The notes below the pieces were generated by a model. That model was not told the origin of the DNA. It searched no databases and was given only the letters and a program-made list of their open reading frames with translations. From NCBI RefSeq assembly GCF_000182925.2, contig NC_026503.1:3162001-3226000 (forward strand): DNA of 64,000 bases, in the 5' to 3' direction. Shown in pieces: positions 24,139 to 38,197 of the stretch. Each line of letters begins with the position of its first letter. The stretch's first letter is position 1. The DNA comes from Neurospora crassa OR74A (Eukaryota; Ascomycota; Sordariomycetes; Sordariales; Sordariaceae). The position numbers and the translations under genes are program-made.

Positions 24139-24839
24139 CCTTTCTGCGGCCACGACCTGTGATCATTCATGTGGGCGGTGACAGCAACCTTCCGGTCCCG
24201 CCAGTGGGTTCGTGATAGTCACCTTAACTTCGCCGATGGCGATGAGCCGTGGGGGTACAGTGATAGTCAAAGAAACACAGTCTCACCTTACCCCACTAGC
24301 TATATGGAAGAGGGTGACAGTATTTCATTTGATTATGAGTTTATTATCCAAGGGAAAGTCTGAAGACTCAAGATGGCTCCCAAATTGGTGGAACTCGTAT
24401 GGGACAATTGATTGATTACTCACTAAGTTGACGAGAGTGTTTCTGACTGAGCGCTCGATTGAGTCGCAGGACCTGGCCGTTGAAGTCGGGGAGGTCTACG
24501 GCAGTTAGCAACCTGTCTATCAAGAGGGCCAATCCAATCAATAGTTGAGGTTACCGAGGCTCAAGTTGAGCAGTGATGGACTGCACTCTGACGAGTGATG
24601 ATGAGCCACATGATGTGCTTCTCTCTAGCATTTTTCTCCCTTCGTTTTTCCTAATAATGCTTCTTAAGTTGGGCAAAGCTCGTTGATACGTTACATATGT
24701 AACAATCAATTAGCGAGTGAGGAAGTGAATCTAATACGATTTTCAGCTGCCTCGGCGAGGGCGCCGCGATTGGCTGATGATGACTTTCAGGACCCAGCTG
24801 CTGAACTTGAATTGGTGCCCAAGCAGGTGAGGCCTCAAA
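24139..24839. other. Intergenic region
   Basis: It separates two plus-strand membrane protein genes. No protein or RNA gene is supported. Confidence 0.5.
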
Positions 24840-26222
24840 GTGATGATCTTGCTATCCTTTGCTCTTTACTTTGCTTCTCTTATTCTTTCTCCCAGTTTAC
24901 TCATTGCAACCCTTGATCTTTTTCTTCTGTTCTGTGTCGAACGCCTGATTCCACAAAGCCCAGCCAACCTTGCCGCCCATTTCCACATCACCAAACCCTA
25001 CACACAAGGAACAGTCGCAGTCCCCCCTTATTTGACTCCGAGACGTCAAGGCCCAATGGCACCGACACCCTACTACGCGAGAGACACCCCAGCCTTCACC
25101 GGGTTCCAACCTGAACCTGCTGGACGAGGGACAAAGGGGATCATCTGGACCTGTCTCAGCACCATCCTGCTTTCATCCTGGAGCTCATATCACGGCAAAG
25201 CCTATGATCCAAACAGACCTTTCACGGCCGGAACTCAAACATCGTTCATCGACAGATTATTCGATGCATTCATCTTCCCTGAGGTGGCAGCATGTTTTAG
25301 TTTGGATAATCTCCATAATGCCCTGCAACTTCGGAAAACGATACGACGAGTGGGAGGGGCAGAATTAGCCAACTTCAGCTTGACACAAGCCTTTATTTTT
25401 GTCATGGAAAGCGTATATCAGAGGCCGCACAGCTCAGAAGAGATGGAGTGCATAAGACCAAAGACGCTTGTCGAGCTTGTGAGCAGCGGCAAATTGTCTT
25501 TCTCGGATTTGCCAACAGACGAAGAAATAGCCGATAAGTCAAAGCGTGACTGGACATACAAATCACTCTCCATCATTCAGACATTATGGTTCATCACCAG
25601 CATCATTGCCCGCTTGGCCCGAGGGTACCCTGTGTCTCTATATGAGGATATCACTGTGGCAAATGCCTTTTGTGGCGTCATTGAATTCCTGTGTTGGTTC
25701 CACTGCCCTCAGGACATCCGTTTGCCTTTTGTTGTTAAGCCGGATATTTCGAGGTCAGCAAACGGTCCATCAATGGCAGTTGAAAGAGAGAAAGCCGAGG
25801 GAGAAGCAACAATTGAAGCATCATTACTTGTTTCCGAGCCCGCGACAACAGAACATGGAGCCTCGTCTGCACCTCAGTTGCCTGTACCCGAGAACCTTAG
25901 CATGGATAGGCCGAGCAGAGCATTGTCAAGCAGCGAACACCCCCTTGTTACCCAAAAGACGAAAGAGCGTCGGGCTTCATTTGTAACACAACCCGCCGAA
26001 TTCCGAGGGACATCAGACAAGGTGATAGCGGTCGTCTTAGCAGTCTTCTCGGTCTTGTTTTCTGGCATTCACATAGCTGCGTGGAACTACGGTTTCCCAT
26101 CCGTTGCAGAGGCATGGATTTGGCGAGGCAGTTCAGTTGCGCTCATAGTATTGAGTTTATGCCTGTTCCTCTGCTTGTCATTAGAAAAGCTAGAAACAGT
26201 TGGTTCGCCAAAAATGGCATAG
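24840..26222 (+). CDS. Fungal multi-pass integral membrane protein
   Basis: A single exon of 460 codons. A hydrophobic N-terminus (LLSFALYFASLILSPSLLIA) acts as signal or first helix. Further membrane segments follow at about 99-116 (GIIWTCLSTILLSSWSS), 242-262 (SLSIIQTLWFITSIIARLA), 272-290 (NAFCGVIEFLCWFHCPQDI), 393-413 (VIAVVLAVFSVLFSGIHIA) and 430-450. The pattern of LQTLWFxxxxIAR, then a short helix ending in a W..P-D[IV] motif, is that of a large uncharacterised family of basidiomycete and ascomycete membrane proteins. A hydrophilic insert of about 90 residues (310-385) precedes the last two helices. ATGs at 24840 and 24843 are equivalent; one at 25056 would drop the N-terminal helix. 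Function unknown. Confidence 0.75.
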   Translation: MMILLSFALYFASLILSPSLLIATLDLFLLFCVERLIPQSPANLAAHFHITKPYTQGTVAVPPYLTPRRQGPMAPTPYYARDTPAFTGFQPEPAGRGTKGIIWTCLSTILLSSWSSYHGKAYDPNRPFTAGTQTSFIDRLFDAFIFPEVAACFSLDNLHNALQLRKTIRRVGGAELANFSLTQAFIFVMESVYQRPHSSEEMECIRPKTLVELVSSGKLSFSDLPTDEEIADKSKRDWTYKSLSIIQTLWFITSIIARLARGYPVSLYEDITVANAFCGVIEFLCWFHCPQDIRLPFVVKPDISRSANGPSMAVEREKAEGEATIEASLLVSEPATTEHGASSAPQLPVPENLSMDRPSRALSSSEHPLVTQKTKERRASFVTQPAEFRGTSDKVIAVVLAVFSVLFSGIHIAAWNYGFPSVAEAWIWRGSSVALIVLSLCLFLCLSLEKLETVGSPKMA

Positions 26223-29160
<2,938 letters not shown>

Positions 29161-31822
29161 TCACACTGGAACTTTCACCTCCAAGTCCCTCAGCCCGCCC
29201 ACATCCGCATACTGTGCCCAGGGATCGTTGCTCGTCTCCTGCATAGACATGGTGCAATTGGCCTTATTGTCATCCCTTCCAGCAATGTCGAGAGAGGTTG
29301 CTGACTGAGTTTTCCGGATTCTCAGAGGATCGGGTTGGCACTCACTCGGTCTCCGTCGACTGCTTCTGCGAGGGAGCGGAGGTGCCAAATCGTTGCTTCC
29401 TAGTGTCACACCGCGCATCAGTTCTTCTCCGGTTACCAGGGCTTTTGGTGATGTTGGTGGGCTGCAGAAGCTCGGCGTTGTCGAAGACGCAGAAACAGCC
29501 GTCTCCCTGCTTGTCGTACTAGATCCGGTGGTGTTATTGGATGACGTAGATGCGGTCGATGGTGAGCGGAGCGTAATACCTTGCGTCCTAATACCCTGTT
29601 CTGGGATTTGGGTATCGGATGCCTTCGTGACGTCGGCAAAGGATTGAGGCGGTTGGTTGTCTGTTGTTGGCTCGCTATGGCCAGGGTGGACATCGTTGGT
29701 ACCATTCCCATATCCTTGGATTACGATCTCGTGGTATGAAGCACGCCTGCTGCGGCTGGGTGAAGTGGACTCTTTCTCTGCTGGTCGGTTCCCAGTGATC
29801 GCGTTGAGAGAATGACTGATACTTTTGGTGAGACTGTGAACTCGGGTTGGAACAACGGGCGGGGACGTCGACCTGGGGTCGGTTGCGATCCTACTAGACG
29901 TCCTAGCATGTATCAATGCGACGTGGTCAATATCCGGTCTGATCTTCCTGTCTTCGCCGTAGGTAAACACCGCCGGAAATGATGACAGAATGAGTGGTGT
30001 GGGAAGTGAGAAGTTTGGCAGCGACTTGAAAGATGCATGGCCATTTTGTCTTGTTCCCTTTGAGATTCGAATGCTGAAGCTTGACTCGTAGTCGTCCGCA
30101 TCCCAAGGCGGTAAATTTTCGGTACTGACGGCCATGTTGTAGTATGTATTTCCGACGTTCTGGCATTCCAAAGGGGCCTGCGTGCAGGCTCGTAGTACTT
30201 GATAGATTGCATAAACGAGAATCCATCGAACCTTCCGCGCGTCAACTTGCGAGATCTTCTCTTGTCTATCGATCTTAAGAGGCGAGAACACGCAGTCTTC
30301 TTCGTATCTTTGGTAAGCAATGACAAGTGGATTCCTGCAGACGGTGGCTTTGCTTCTGTTGGATGCTTTCGCCAGTGCTGCATGTGCAACTACCCGTTGG
30401 TCTGGCTTCAATTTGTCGGATTTATGCAGCCAGGAGGTTCTTCGAGACGCGCTGGTGGTAGGTAATTCCGGCAGTAAAGGCAGGGGGTGAGGAAGCGGAG
30501 AGTACCTATTCCGTACGTCAAAGCCATGGACACACTGGAGCGTACACAGTCCCCCTTGAGCAGAGGCCGGTATGCTTTCTGACGGGGTATATGTGTTGTC
30601 TACCAAGAGTTCGTACAAAGCTTCGATGTCATCTCGCATCGTTCGATATATTGCGGGAGGGAATATCAAGTACCGCTGGTCAATTGATGTTGGCGGGTAG
30701 TATCCGATCTTGGTAGCGAAGAAAGCGTGGAGGAAGGTTCGGAAACGCTCAAGATGAGACCGTCCGCCGACCGTCAGACCTAGATGAGCCTGGGATAAAT
30801 CCTCATCCAGAAAGTTTTGCAACATCAACGTGGCCTGTCCAAGTTTCTCATCCATTTCGACTTTTGCCTGACGAAGAAGCCTTCGAGTTGCAGAAGTGAT
30901 AACCTAGCTAACTAGTTAGCTCAAGACTAGACGACGCTGAAGTAGTTGTGAGGAACGCTTGCCTGATATTCGGGGACAACGTATAGCTCTTCAAACATTC
31001 CGGTACAGTGGGCGAATGCCTCAATGTAGAGCCTGCGATCTTGACAGTACTCCGCAAATTGAAGCATGCCTAAGGCATGTGCTGGTTGATTACACATTTC
31101 CAGATAACCTTCTTCGTCGGCGTAGCTCAACAGGTCGTCCGCATTGTTGACCCCGAGACATCGGAGCTCAGTCATTGTGTGTAAAAGACGAATGAGGGTT
31201 GCTCCAAGATGTTCCCCCACCATCGATCTCCGAAGAATCCAGGCGAAGAAATTGCGAATATCCAGGTAATGACGAATGACCTCTGCTTCGGTTGCCGTAG
31301 GTGGAGCAGGAATGTAGAGCTCGATTTGGCTGGCTTTGATGTCTACTGATTCTGGGATATCTCGTCTGATACATCTTGCGATCAGGGGTTGACATTGAGT
31401 TGCAAGCAAGGTGTTGAAGGGCACTTTGAACGAAGGGCTCCTACTCGACTGGCCACGGCCATATAGATATACTAAGCAATTGCCCTTGCGATGCCATAGC
31501 TCCGGGTCCTGGTTATAGATTAGCCTTGTTATCTCTCGTTGACTTGACATTCTCCGCTCAGGCATACTCTTTTCCATAAGCAGTCCCACGGTTGGGAAGT
31601 CCTAGAGGCACCGTCCCACCGCTTAAGATCCGGAGCTCTTGCTCGTCGTCTGTCGTTGAGACTGCCAAACCTAATGCTCTTCCCATTTTGCGGCTGGGAG
31701 CGAGCCTGGTGAAATCGTCCTCCGTCCGACCAGGATCTTGGTATGCCGCATTGTGCCATGGTAGACCCGCGCGTATCGTTTCGAGCTGGTGTGAAGACCG
31801 GAGTCGAAGATCTGGCTGACAT
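29161..31822 (-). CDS. DUF8004 family protein with a GC-AG intron
   Basis: Exons 31822-31568, 31508-30963 and 30903-29161 give 847 aa with all junctions in phase 0. Junction 1 joins KRWDGASRTSQPWDCLWKR to DPELWHRKGNCLVYLYGRG, the usual opening motif of this fungal family. Other family blocks are PSFKVPFNTLL, IELYIPAP, RNFFAWILRRSMVGEHLG, YLEMCNQPAHALGMLQFAEY and LTVGGRSHLERFRTFLHAFF. The second intron (30962-30904, 59 nt) starts with GCAAGC, not GT, and ends CTAG; removing it is required to join EYQ to VITSATRRL. The C-terminal third is Ser/Thr/Pro-rich and disordered. The family is widespread in ascomycetes; its function is unknown. More 5' exons are possible but not needed. Confidence 0.85.
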
Positions 31823-33392
31823 GCACGTTTGCCTTTTCCCTCTTACACTGGTGAAGAGTTGTCGCGGGAGGCCAGGGAGTCCGCCTGCTTAAGTCATCGC
31901 GGGGAGACCCAGGTAACCCCAGCCGTCAAGACTAGAGACAATGCACGTCTGCCGAAATACAAAGTGCATGTTGTGTTCCACAGCCTCGACCTTGGTTGAT
32001 GGACTCAGACGGGATGCACAACAGCCTAACCCGAGGCCTTGGCTCGACGTCAATAGGCTTTACGTACGGCTTGTGTGGCGAACTTGGGCTCAATGGCCGA
32101 TCACCTTTGTGATTAGCATGACGGACTGCTGGCAAAGGAGGAAAGAGATGAAGCGTCTCCCGGTTGTGCAACGGCTCGAAGAGGCAGTCGACGTATGCAC
32201 TCTTCCCCGTCCAGACGAACCAGATACCCTGCCCTTTGCATATTCAGCTCTCCTCTTGGGTGCGCATGCGGCTGGCCAACACCCAGAACTACCTGTCTCT
32301 GGCCCGTGCCATGGCCACTCGGCCTTTCTGGAGCCGCATCCAGACTCAGGACCCAGAGCTGAGGATTGGGTGATAGGGAGGGGCTGATAGTGGCATGTAC
32401 ACAGTAGTGAGGAAGATGACAGGGCTGCGTCAATGAAAGCAATGTGGTGCCAATCAAGACCAGGTCGGGAGTCGGCGTGGGGAGGTCCACGGAATGGTCG
32501 AGTTGGATGACGGAGGAGTATTGGCTATTGCAAAGCTGATCGCCTTCTTTTGGTGCCGTATCACGCCAGTCACTATAGACGCCACAAGCCATGATGCAGA
32601 TGATGGGATGTCGTGGATCCTGCCACCGGTGCCTCTTTTGTCTTGGTCTTTGGGCGAGTTTTAGTCCAGCTTATCAATCTCTTGGAGTGGCATCCCGCCG
32701 TCTGGGTCGTGTCTCGGATACCGGATGATAGACGACGCCGACAGGACGGGGAGACAGGAAGTTGGAGAGCAGCAGAAAGCCATTTTTGGCAATAGAGGCG
32801 GCTCCTTGTTCAAGGTGGACAGCGCGGGCAGCAGAGAAGGAGGTCAGCGTTTGAAAGAGTTACAGCATACAATTGGACAGGTGAATGGTACGGCCAGAAG
32901 AAGCGCATGGATCATTGATAACTGAAGTTGAAGGTGTCTAGTCGTGGTCTCAAGGTGCTTCTGCAAAGTGTCACTGTTTTGTGATGAGGAAGGAGATTGA
33001 TAAACTCGAAAGTGAAAAAGAGGCCCGGGAAGTGGAATGTGAAAGAAAGAAAGAGGACAGCAGTTGGGAGGTCAAGGGGCATGGACATTCTCTCGTTACG
33101 GTGGGGGTTAGGGATACATGTGTAATCGCATATTCTCCCCCGCAATGGAGGAACTGCTGCCTTCTGCCGTGTGCCCTAAAGCTGCCCACTGGACCTCAAC
33201 TTTCGGGCGTTATCTCCAGGAGCAAGGGTACTCCAAGTCCAAACGCGTCAGGCGCGTCAAGAGAAGCTCCAAGTCCCCTCCGGCCTCCATCTCTCCCGCC
33301 ACACCATCGGACATCCCTCCCTCCCTCCCGCTCCCCCCTCCCCCACCTTACCCGCGCTGCCGTCCCACTCCTTCTTCGACGATGGACATCGA
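31823..33392. other. Divergent intergenic region
   Basis: Upstream region of the minus-strand DUF8004 gene and the plus-strand dynactin p62 gene. The last 200 bases are C/T-rich with CCCTCC runs, typical of a fungal 5' leader. Overlapping frames at 31941-32592 on both strands look like chance. Confidence 0.5.
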
Positions 33393-35632
33393 TTGAAGCA
33401 TCCGGACTGGACTGGACTGGAGCACACGAACAACTCAGGCCCCCCTCCCCAGCCGAACCCAAGAGACTCTGCATGCATGTTTGGAAACAACAGACTCCCC
33501 GCTTTCCACCCAGGCCTCACCCAAAGCCGAATCAGAGACACCACTACCGGCAGTGGCTTGTGGTTCCCCGGGCTGCGATCACCACCACTGCCCTCCGAAT
33601 CCGATCCCGCCAATGACCAGCTACCGCTACCAATAACACCAGAGGACCTCTACGACACTCCCATGGCGCCCTTCAACCCCTACACCTATATCCGGTGTCC
33701 CTGCTCAGAGCTCAACCCCTACACCAAGAGGACTCCCGACGTCACCGCCCAAGGCCTGTCTCGCGCCGCTCAGGATGACGACGACCATACCTTTGACCCT
33801 CGTGCTGCCCGGTCCAACTACAGCCTCTATCCGCTAGAGTATCTCTCCTTCTGCGAGGACTGCCACCAGATCCGCTGTCCACGATGTGTAGCCGAGGAGA
33901 TCGTTTGCTACTACTGTCCCAACTGTCTGTTTGAGGTGCCGAGTAGCAACATTAGGAGCGAGGGGAGCAGGTCAGTGATGCCACGTCGTCTACCTTCTTC
34001 CTCACACTTGACTAACATGGAACTTCTCCCCTCAGATGTACCCGAAGCTGCTTCCAGTGCCCAATATGCATCGGGCCCCTCGCTGTGAACCACGTCGAGA
34101 CACCACCAGACCCAAACCAGCTGCTTAGTCCAGATCATGCCTCTTCTTCCCACTCGGGCTCCTACGTCTTGTCATGCTCCTACTGCAACTGGAGCTCTAC
34201 CGAAATAGGCATCAAGTTCGACAAGCCGAACAGCATCCACATGCAACTGGCCAAGCTACGAAACGGCGGCGAGACGAGGTTGACAGCGAAGGAGCGCAAG
34301 GAGCGACGGAAGGAACAGGCCTCCCAAGGCGGCGGTGGTGGCAGCAGCACCGGCCAGGGAGAAGAAGACCTAGACACCCTCTTAGACATGGAAACCCAGT
34401 TCGCCAACCTCAAGTCCTTTTACCAGAACCAGCTCTCCGACGCCAATGGTACCGGCAAAGTAGGCGGCGATCCCTCCGCCGCCCTGGGCAACCTAGGCTT
34501 CGACGCGCCCGCCTCTCTCTCCCGCATCATGTCGCTGTACACCGGCTCCTCCTCGTTGCACGACAAGAAATCCAAGTCGCGACCGGGCACCATGCGCGAA
34601 GCGCTTGCTCCCTCCGAAGGTCTGCAACTAGCCTCGCTCGATGAATCCAGCGCCATCACCGCCCTCCAAGACTTTGAATCCACCACCGGCCTCGATGCCT
34701 ACTCCTCCACAGCCTCCACCACCCAACTCCAGTCCCAAGCCCCTTACCTCGGCGCCTCGCCCCTCCACGGTCTCACGCGCTTCACCTCGTCGCTGCGTCC
34801 GATCCCCTACCTCCTGCGCACGAAGCGTTCCAAGCGCTGCCCGCAGTGCCGCCACATCATCAGCAAGCCCGAGAGCAAAGTGACCACGACACGCTTCCGC
34901 ATTCGTTTGATAGCGGGTAACTACATTCCGACCATCACCATCAAGCAGCTGATCATCCCCGGCCTGACCCCGCCACCAATGCCGAACCTACCACCGGATA
35001 CCATCGAACCTCTGAAGCCGGCCCAGTTCGTGCTCACCTTCAAGAACCCCATTTTCGAATCGGTGCGAGTTACCTTGGCCACACCAGCCACCACCCCCGG
35101 CAGATTCCCTGCCAAAGTCACCATTCTCTGTCCTCAATTCGAAATAGACTCCAACACGGACGTCTGGGAGGAAGCGCTCAAAGATAACAACGCCACATCT
35201 TCCTCTTCTCAAGCTCAAAACCTCTCCAGCTCCACAGGGCCCGAAGGTTCAGGCCCAGGTGGTCGTAAACGCGCAGGCACTTTGCGGCCGGGCACGGCGG
35301 GGGGCGCAAGTCTGGCGGGGGAGGAGTTGGGACCGGAAGTAGGCAAGGTGTGGGAGAGGGGAAGAAACTGGACGAGTATTGTGATTGAGGTGATACCCGC
35401 CAGTCTGGTGCAGACGGCCAAGAGGGATGGAAGGGGACCGATCAAGGAGGATGAAGATGTGCTGGAGATACCCATGTTTGTCAGGATCGAGTGGGAGGCG
35501 GAGGCACCAGAGGATGAGATCATGCCTGGGTTGAGTAGCACAAAGGGGGGAAATAAGGATGGTGGAAAGGAGAAGAGGGAGTTGGCTTATTGGTGTGTGC
35601 TGGGGTTGGGGAGGGTTGCAAGGACGTTGTGA
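33393..35632 (+). CDS. ro-2: Dynactin subunit p62 (RO-2 / DCTN4 family)
   Basis: Exon 1 is 33393-33970 and exon 2 is 34036-35632 (65-nt intron), giving 724 aa. The p62 signature starts with PYTYIRCPCSELNPYTKR. The Cys-rich zinc-binding region follows: CEDCHQIRCPRC, CYYCPNC, then across the splice CTRSCFQCPIC and CSYCNWSS. Later CPQCRHIISKPESK precedes the C-terminal beta domain. In the family, p62 sits in the pointed-end complex of dynactin and helps dynein-dependent nuclear and organelle transport; Neurospora ro-2 mutants have ropy hyphae. A charged helix (AKERKERRKEQ) and low-complexity linkers separate the domains. In-frame ATGs at 33393, 33477 and 33663 are possible. The first gives a size near the published RO-2, the last begins right before the conserved block. 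Confidence 0.92.
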
Positions 35633-36097
35633 GACGGGATCTGTGAGCGGTCATGATAAAATGAGTTATTGCCTTTAAGGGGGTAAGAGAGTCAAGTAAT
35701 GATGTTTACGATTGAAGGCACGGTTCAAGGTTATGATATGTATGACGGCGTTCAAAAGCATGTAATGACCATAGAAATTGCAGGACAAACACAAAAGGCG
35801 AGGGACACACGCGACGAGCACATGATCGCTAATATGGACAAGATGTATCCCACAATCCATAACGCAGTAGTATTTGAATGTTGGCATTGATGGTGCACAA
35901 CACAAGGGATAACAGGTAGTAGGGGGAAACCCATGCCTGCCCTTTTTCCAGAGACAAGCTAGCTAGACGCCGTTCCTTTTGTACTGCCAGGCATGCATTG
36001 CAAGAGAACCGAACCCGAATATCATCTGAGCCCTAACCCAATAATCACCCTTGGAGTGCTCCAGCCCAGACACTCAAACGCCCATTGCGTGCACCGT
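35633..36097. other. Convergent 3' intergenic region
   Basis: It holds the 3' UTRs of dynactin p62 and ribosomal protein eS7. No gene is seen. Confidence 0.5.
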
Positions 36098-37171
36098 TTA
36101 GTACTCAGCGGAGACAAGGGGGAACTCGAAGAGGACGTTCTTGCCAGTGAGGCGGCGGTAGACAGCGGAGTAGGTGTCGAGGCGGTAGTCGACGGAGCCG
36201 CGCTCCTTCTCGTCAAGGATAACCTTGAGGGTCTTGGAGCCGTCCTCCTTGACACGGAGACGCTTGCCAACGATCTCGACGGGGTAGACGAGGTCGGTGA
36301 GGATGGCGTCGTGGACGGCAGTGAGGGTGCGCGAACGGGGACGCTTCTGCTTGAGGGTGTTGCGGGAGCGGCTGGAGCGCTTGGGGCGGGGGAGGATACG
36401 GCGAGAAGCGACGATCAGGACGTGGCGGTCAGAGAACTTCTTCTCGAGCTCACGGGTGAGACTGAGGGGGTGCAAGTTAGTATCACTGCAATGTTTGACA
36501 TCAAGAGATTGAAACTTACCGCTGCTGGACGCGGTGGAAGCCCTGCAGGGAAGGGACGGGGACAAAGATGACAATAGCCTTCTTGCCGTGGCCAACCTCG
36601 ATCTATTTCAGACCAAAAGTCAGCATGCGAGCTCCAGGATGACCATGGGGATATCAATCCTTGGACCGCTCCCGTCCTATTCCGCGGCGCGCTGTATGGT
36701 ATTTCTGATGTGTATATGGTCTCTGGGCGCGAGCAAGCAACAGACACACGCCTGCAAGTGCCCATGGTGATTTTGTGTCCATTCTTATCAGGATTCAATC
36801 ATCATGCACCCTCTGGGCACCGCTGCTACTTGTGCCTGGCTGCCCGCCCCTTTCCAATATGCTCATATCATATTTCCCAGAAGCGACTTTTCGGCTCGAG
36901 GCGAAAAACGTGGTGTGTCTTTCTCGCTCTCGTGGTGTGCGCCGACGCCGGAACAGGAACTCGGAGAGTCTTCGGTTTTCTTTTTTTTCGCGGTGTCGAG
37001 ATTTCATACCTCGCGGGCAGAGACGAACTGCAGAGGGCGGAGAGCAGCCTTGAGGTCGGCAGTGTTGGACTCAAGGTCGTAGAGGGCGCCAGCGACGGCG
37101 GTCTCAAGCTCAGAAGGGTTCTGGCGAGAGGGGCTGTTGGCCGCGATCTTGTTGAGCTGAGGGGCAGACAT
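36098..37171 (-). CDS. RPS7: 40S ribosomal protein S7 (eS7)
   Basis: Exons 37171-37010, 36602-36520 and 36461-36098 give 202 aa, the normal length for eS7. Conserved blocks run in order: [82 protein letters not shown] (read in two parts) and [20 protein letters not shown]. The protein is part of the small ribosomal subunit body and of the pre-rRNA processing machinery. Intron 1 is long (407 nt) and intron 2 short (58 nt); long first introns near the start are typical of fungal ribosomal protein genes and may influence expression. The gene is divergent from the DUF7704 gene, 501 bp apart. Confidence 0.97.
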
Positions 37172-37672
37172 TTTGGCGATTGTCGATATCGGGTCGATCG
37201 GTCGGTCGTCGTCGATTGCAAGAGTCTCAAGGCGGCCGTCGTGATGGACTGCGGGTAAGAAAAGTTGGATGGGTCCCAAGTTGCGGAGACACGCCAAGAC
37301 TTAGGGCTCGTAAACCCTCTGTCCCCTTATCGGTTGGAGGTGGGTGATTAGCAGATAAGGAGTGCCCGGGCCATCATTCCATTTCACTGGCTTGATGAAA
37401 CAGGCAGGCGGTGTCAATTCCCAGATGGGCAGAATGCTTATGTGTTCCTAGGACCCCACAGCAATTGGATGGCCCAAGCTCCAATCCACACGCTTCGGGC
37501 TAAAGACAGAGCGAGGTGAATTGGGTGATTGCACCAAAACCACAGACAAGGTTCAAGGTTTCGTCCCGTCAGTCAGTCACCATCAGGGCAACCTCCTCCT
37601 CCAACGCGCCCCAACACACGCGGCCAGCAACAACTTGACGGCGCTACGAGCTCACAGGTACTTCCATTGGAA
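37172..37672. promoter_or_regulatory. Divergent promoter region, RPS7 / DUF7704 gene
   Basis: Exactly 501 bases separate the two start codons, so both promoters must lie here. I see no TATA box at a usual spacing for either gene. Two GATAAGG-type words (near 37328 and 37355) are GATA-factor-like. Confidence 0.45.
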
Positions 37673-38197
37673 ATGGCTTCAGACAAACAAGCTCCTGCTG
37701 GAGCAACAGCAACAAACCAGCCTCAAGGATCCGCATTCTCCCTCCCGCTCCTCTACCGCCTCTTCTTCCTCCTCATCGAACCTCTATCCGCCTTGCTCGG
37801 CGCATATTACGCCTACTTCGACAAAAAGGCCTACCTCGAGCTCACGCATGCTGCCTCGGCTCCTGAGACGATTCCACTGGGGACGTCCATCGTGCTCTCC
37901 CAACTCGCCAACCTGTATCTCTTCTTCGCCATAAACGAAGCCCTCGTGCTGCGGTCAACCTCGGACATCCACGTCTGGAAGACCGTGCTCTTCTGTCTGT
38001 TGGTTGGCGACATCGGACATCTCTACACGGTTCGCGAGTTGGGAATGAACATCTACTGGAGTCCGTCAACGTGGAATGCCATCGACTGGGGCAACATCCC
38101 ATTTGTCTACCTTGGCGCATCGATGAGGATTGCCTTCTTGGCTGATGTGGGCTTGTATAAATCGGGGAAGAGGTTGCAGAAGAAGAGGACAGCTTGA
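37673..38197 (+). CDS. DUF7704 multi-pass membrane protein
   Basis: A single exon of 174 codons from ATG 37673. Four hydrophobic segments are seen: LLYRLFFLLIEPLSALLGAYYAYF, VLSQLANLYLFFAINEALVL, VWKTVLFCLLVGDIGHLYTV and NIPFVYLGASMRIAFLADVGL. The motifs IEPLSALLGA, LANLYLFFAINEALVLRST, GDIGHLY and WNAIDWGN are those of the fungal DUF7704 family. Its function is unknown; the four-helix layout suggests an endomembrane protein. The C-terminus ends in a dibasic-rich string (KRLQKKRTA) that could be an ER-retrieval-like signal (inference). The frame is open upstream to 37529, but those residues are Pro/Arg-rich and unlike the family. Confidence 0.85.
   Translation: MASDKQAPAGATATNQPQGSAFSLPLLYRLFFLLIEPLSALLGAYYAYFDKKAYLELTHAASAPETIPLGTSIVLSQLANLYLFFAINEALVLRSTSDIHVWKTVLFCLLVGDIGHLYTVRELGMNIYWSPSTWNAIDWGNIPFVYLGASMRIAFLADVGLYKSGKRLQKKRTA

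Noticed and set aside
36603-37009. Possible C/D snoRNA in the long RPS7 intron (ATGATGA box near 36799-36805 on the minus strand)
   Set aside because: The nearest CTGA boxes are either too close (about 7 nt) or too far (about 180 nt), and no flanking stem is seen.
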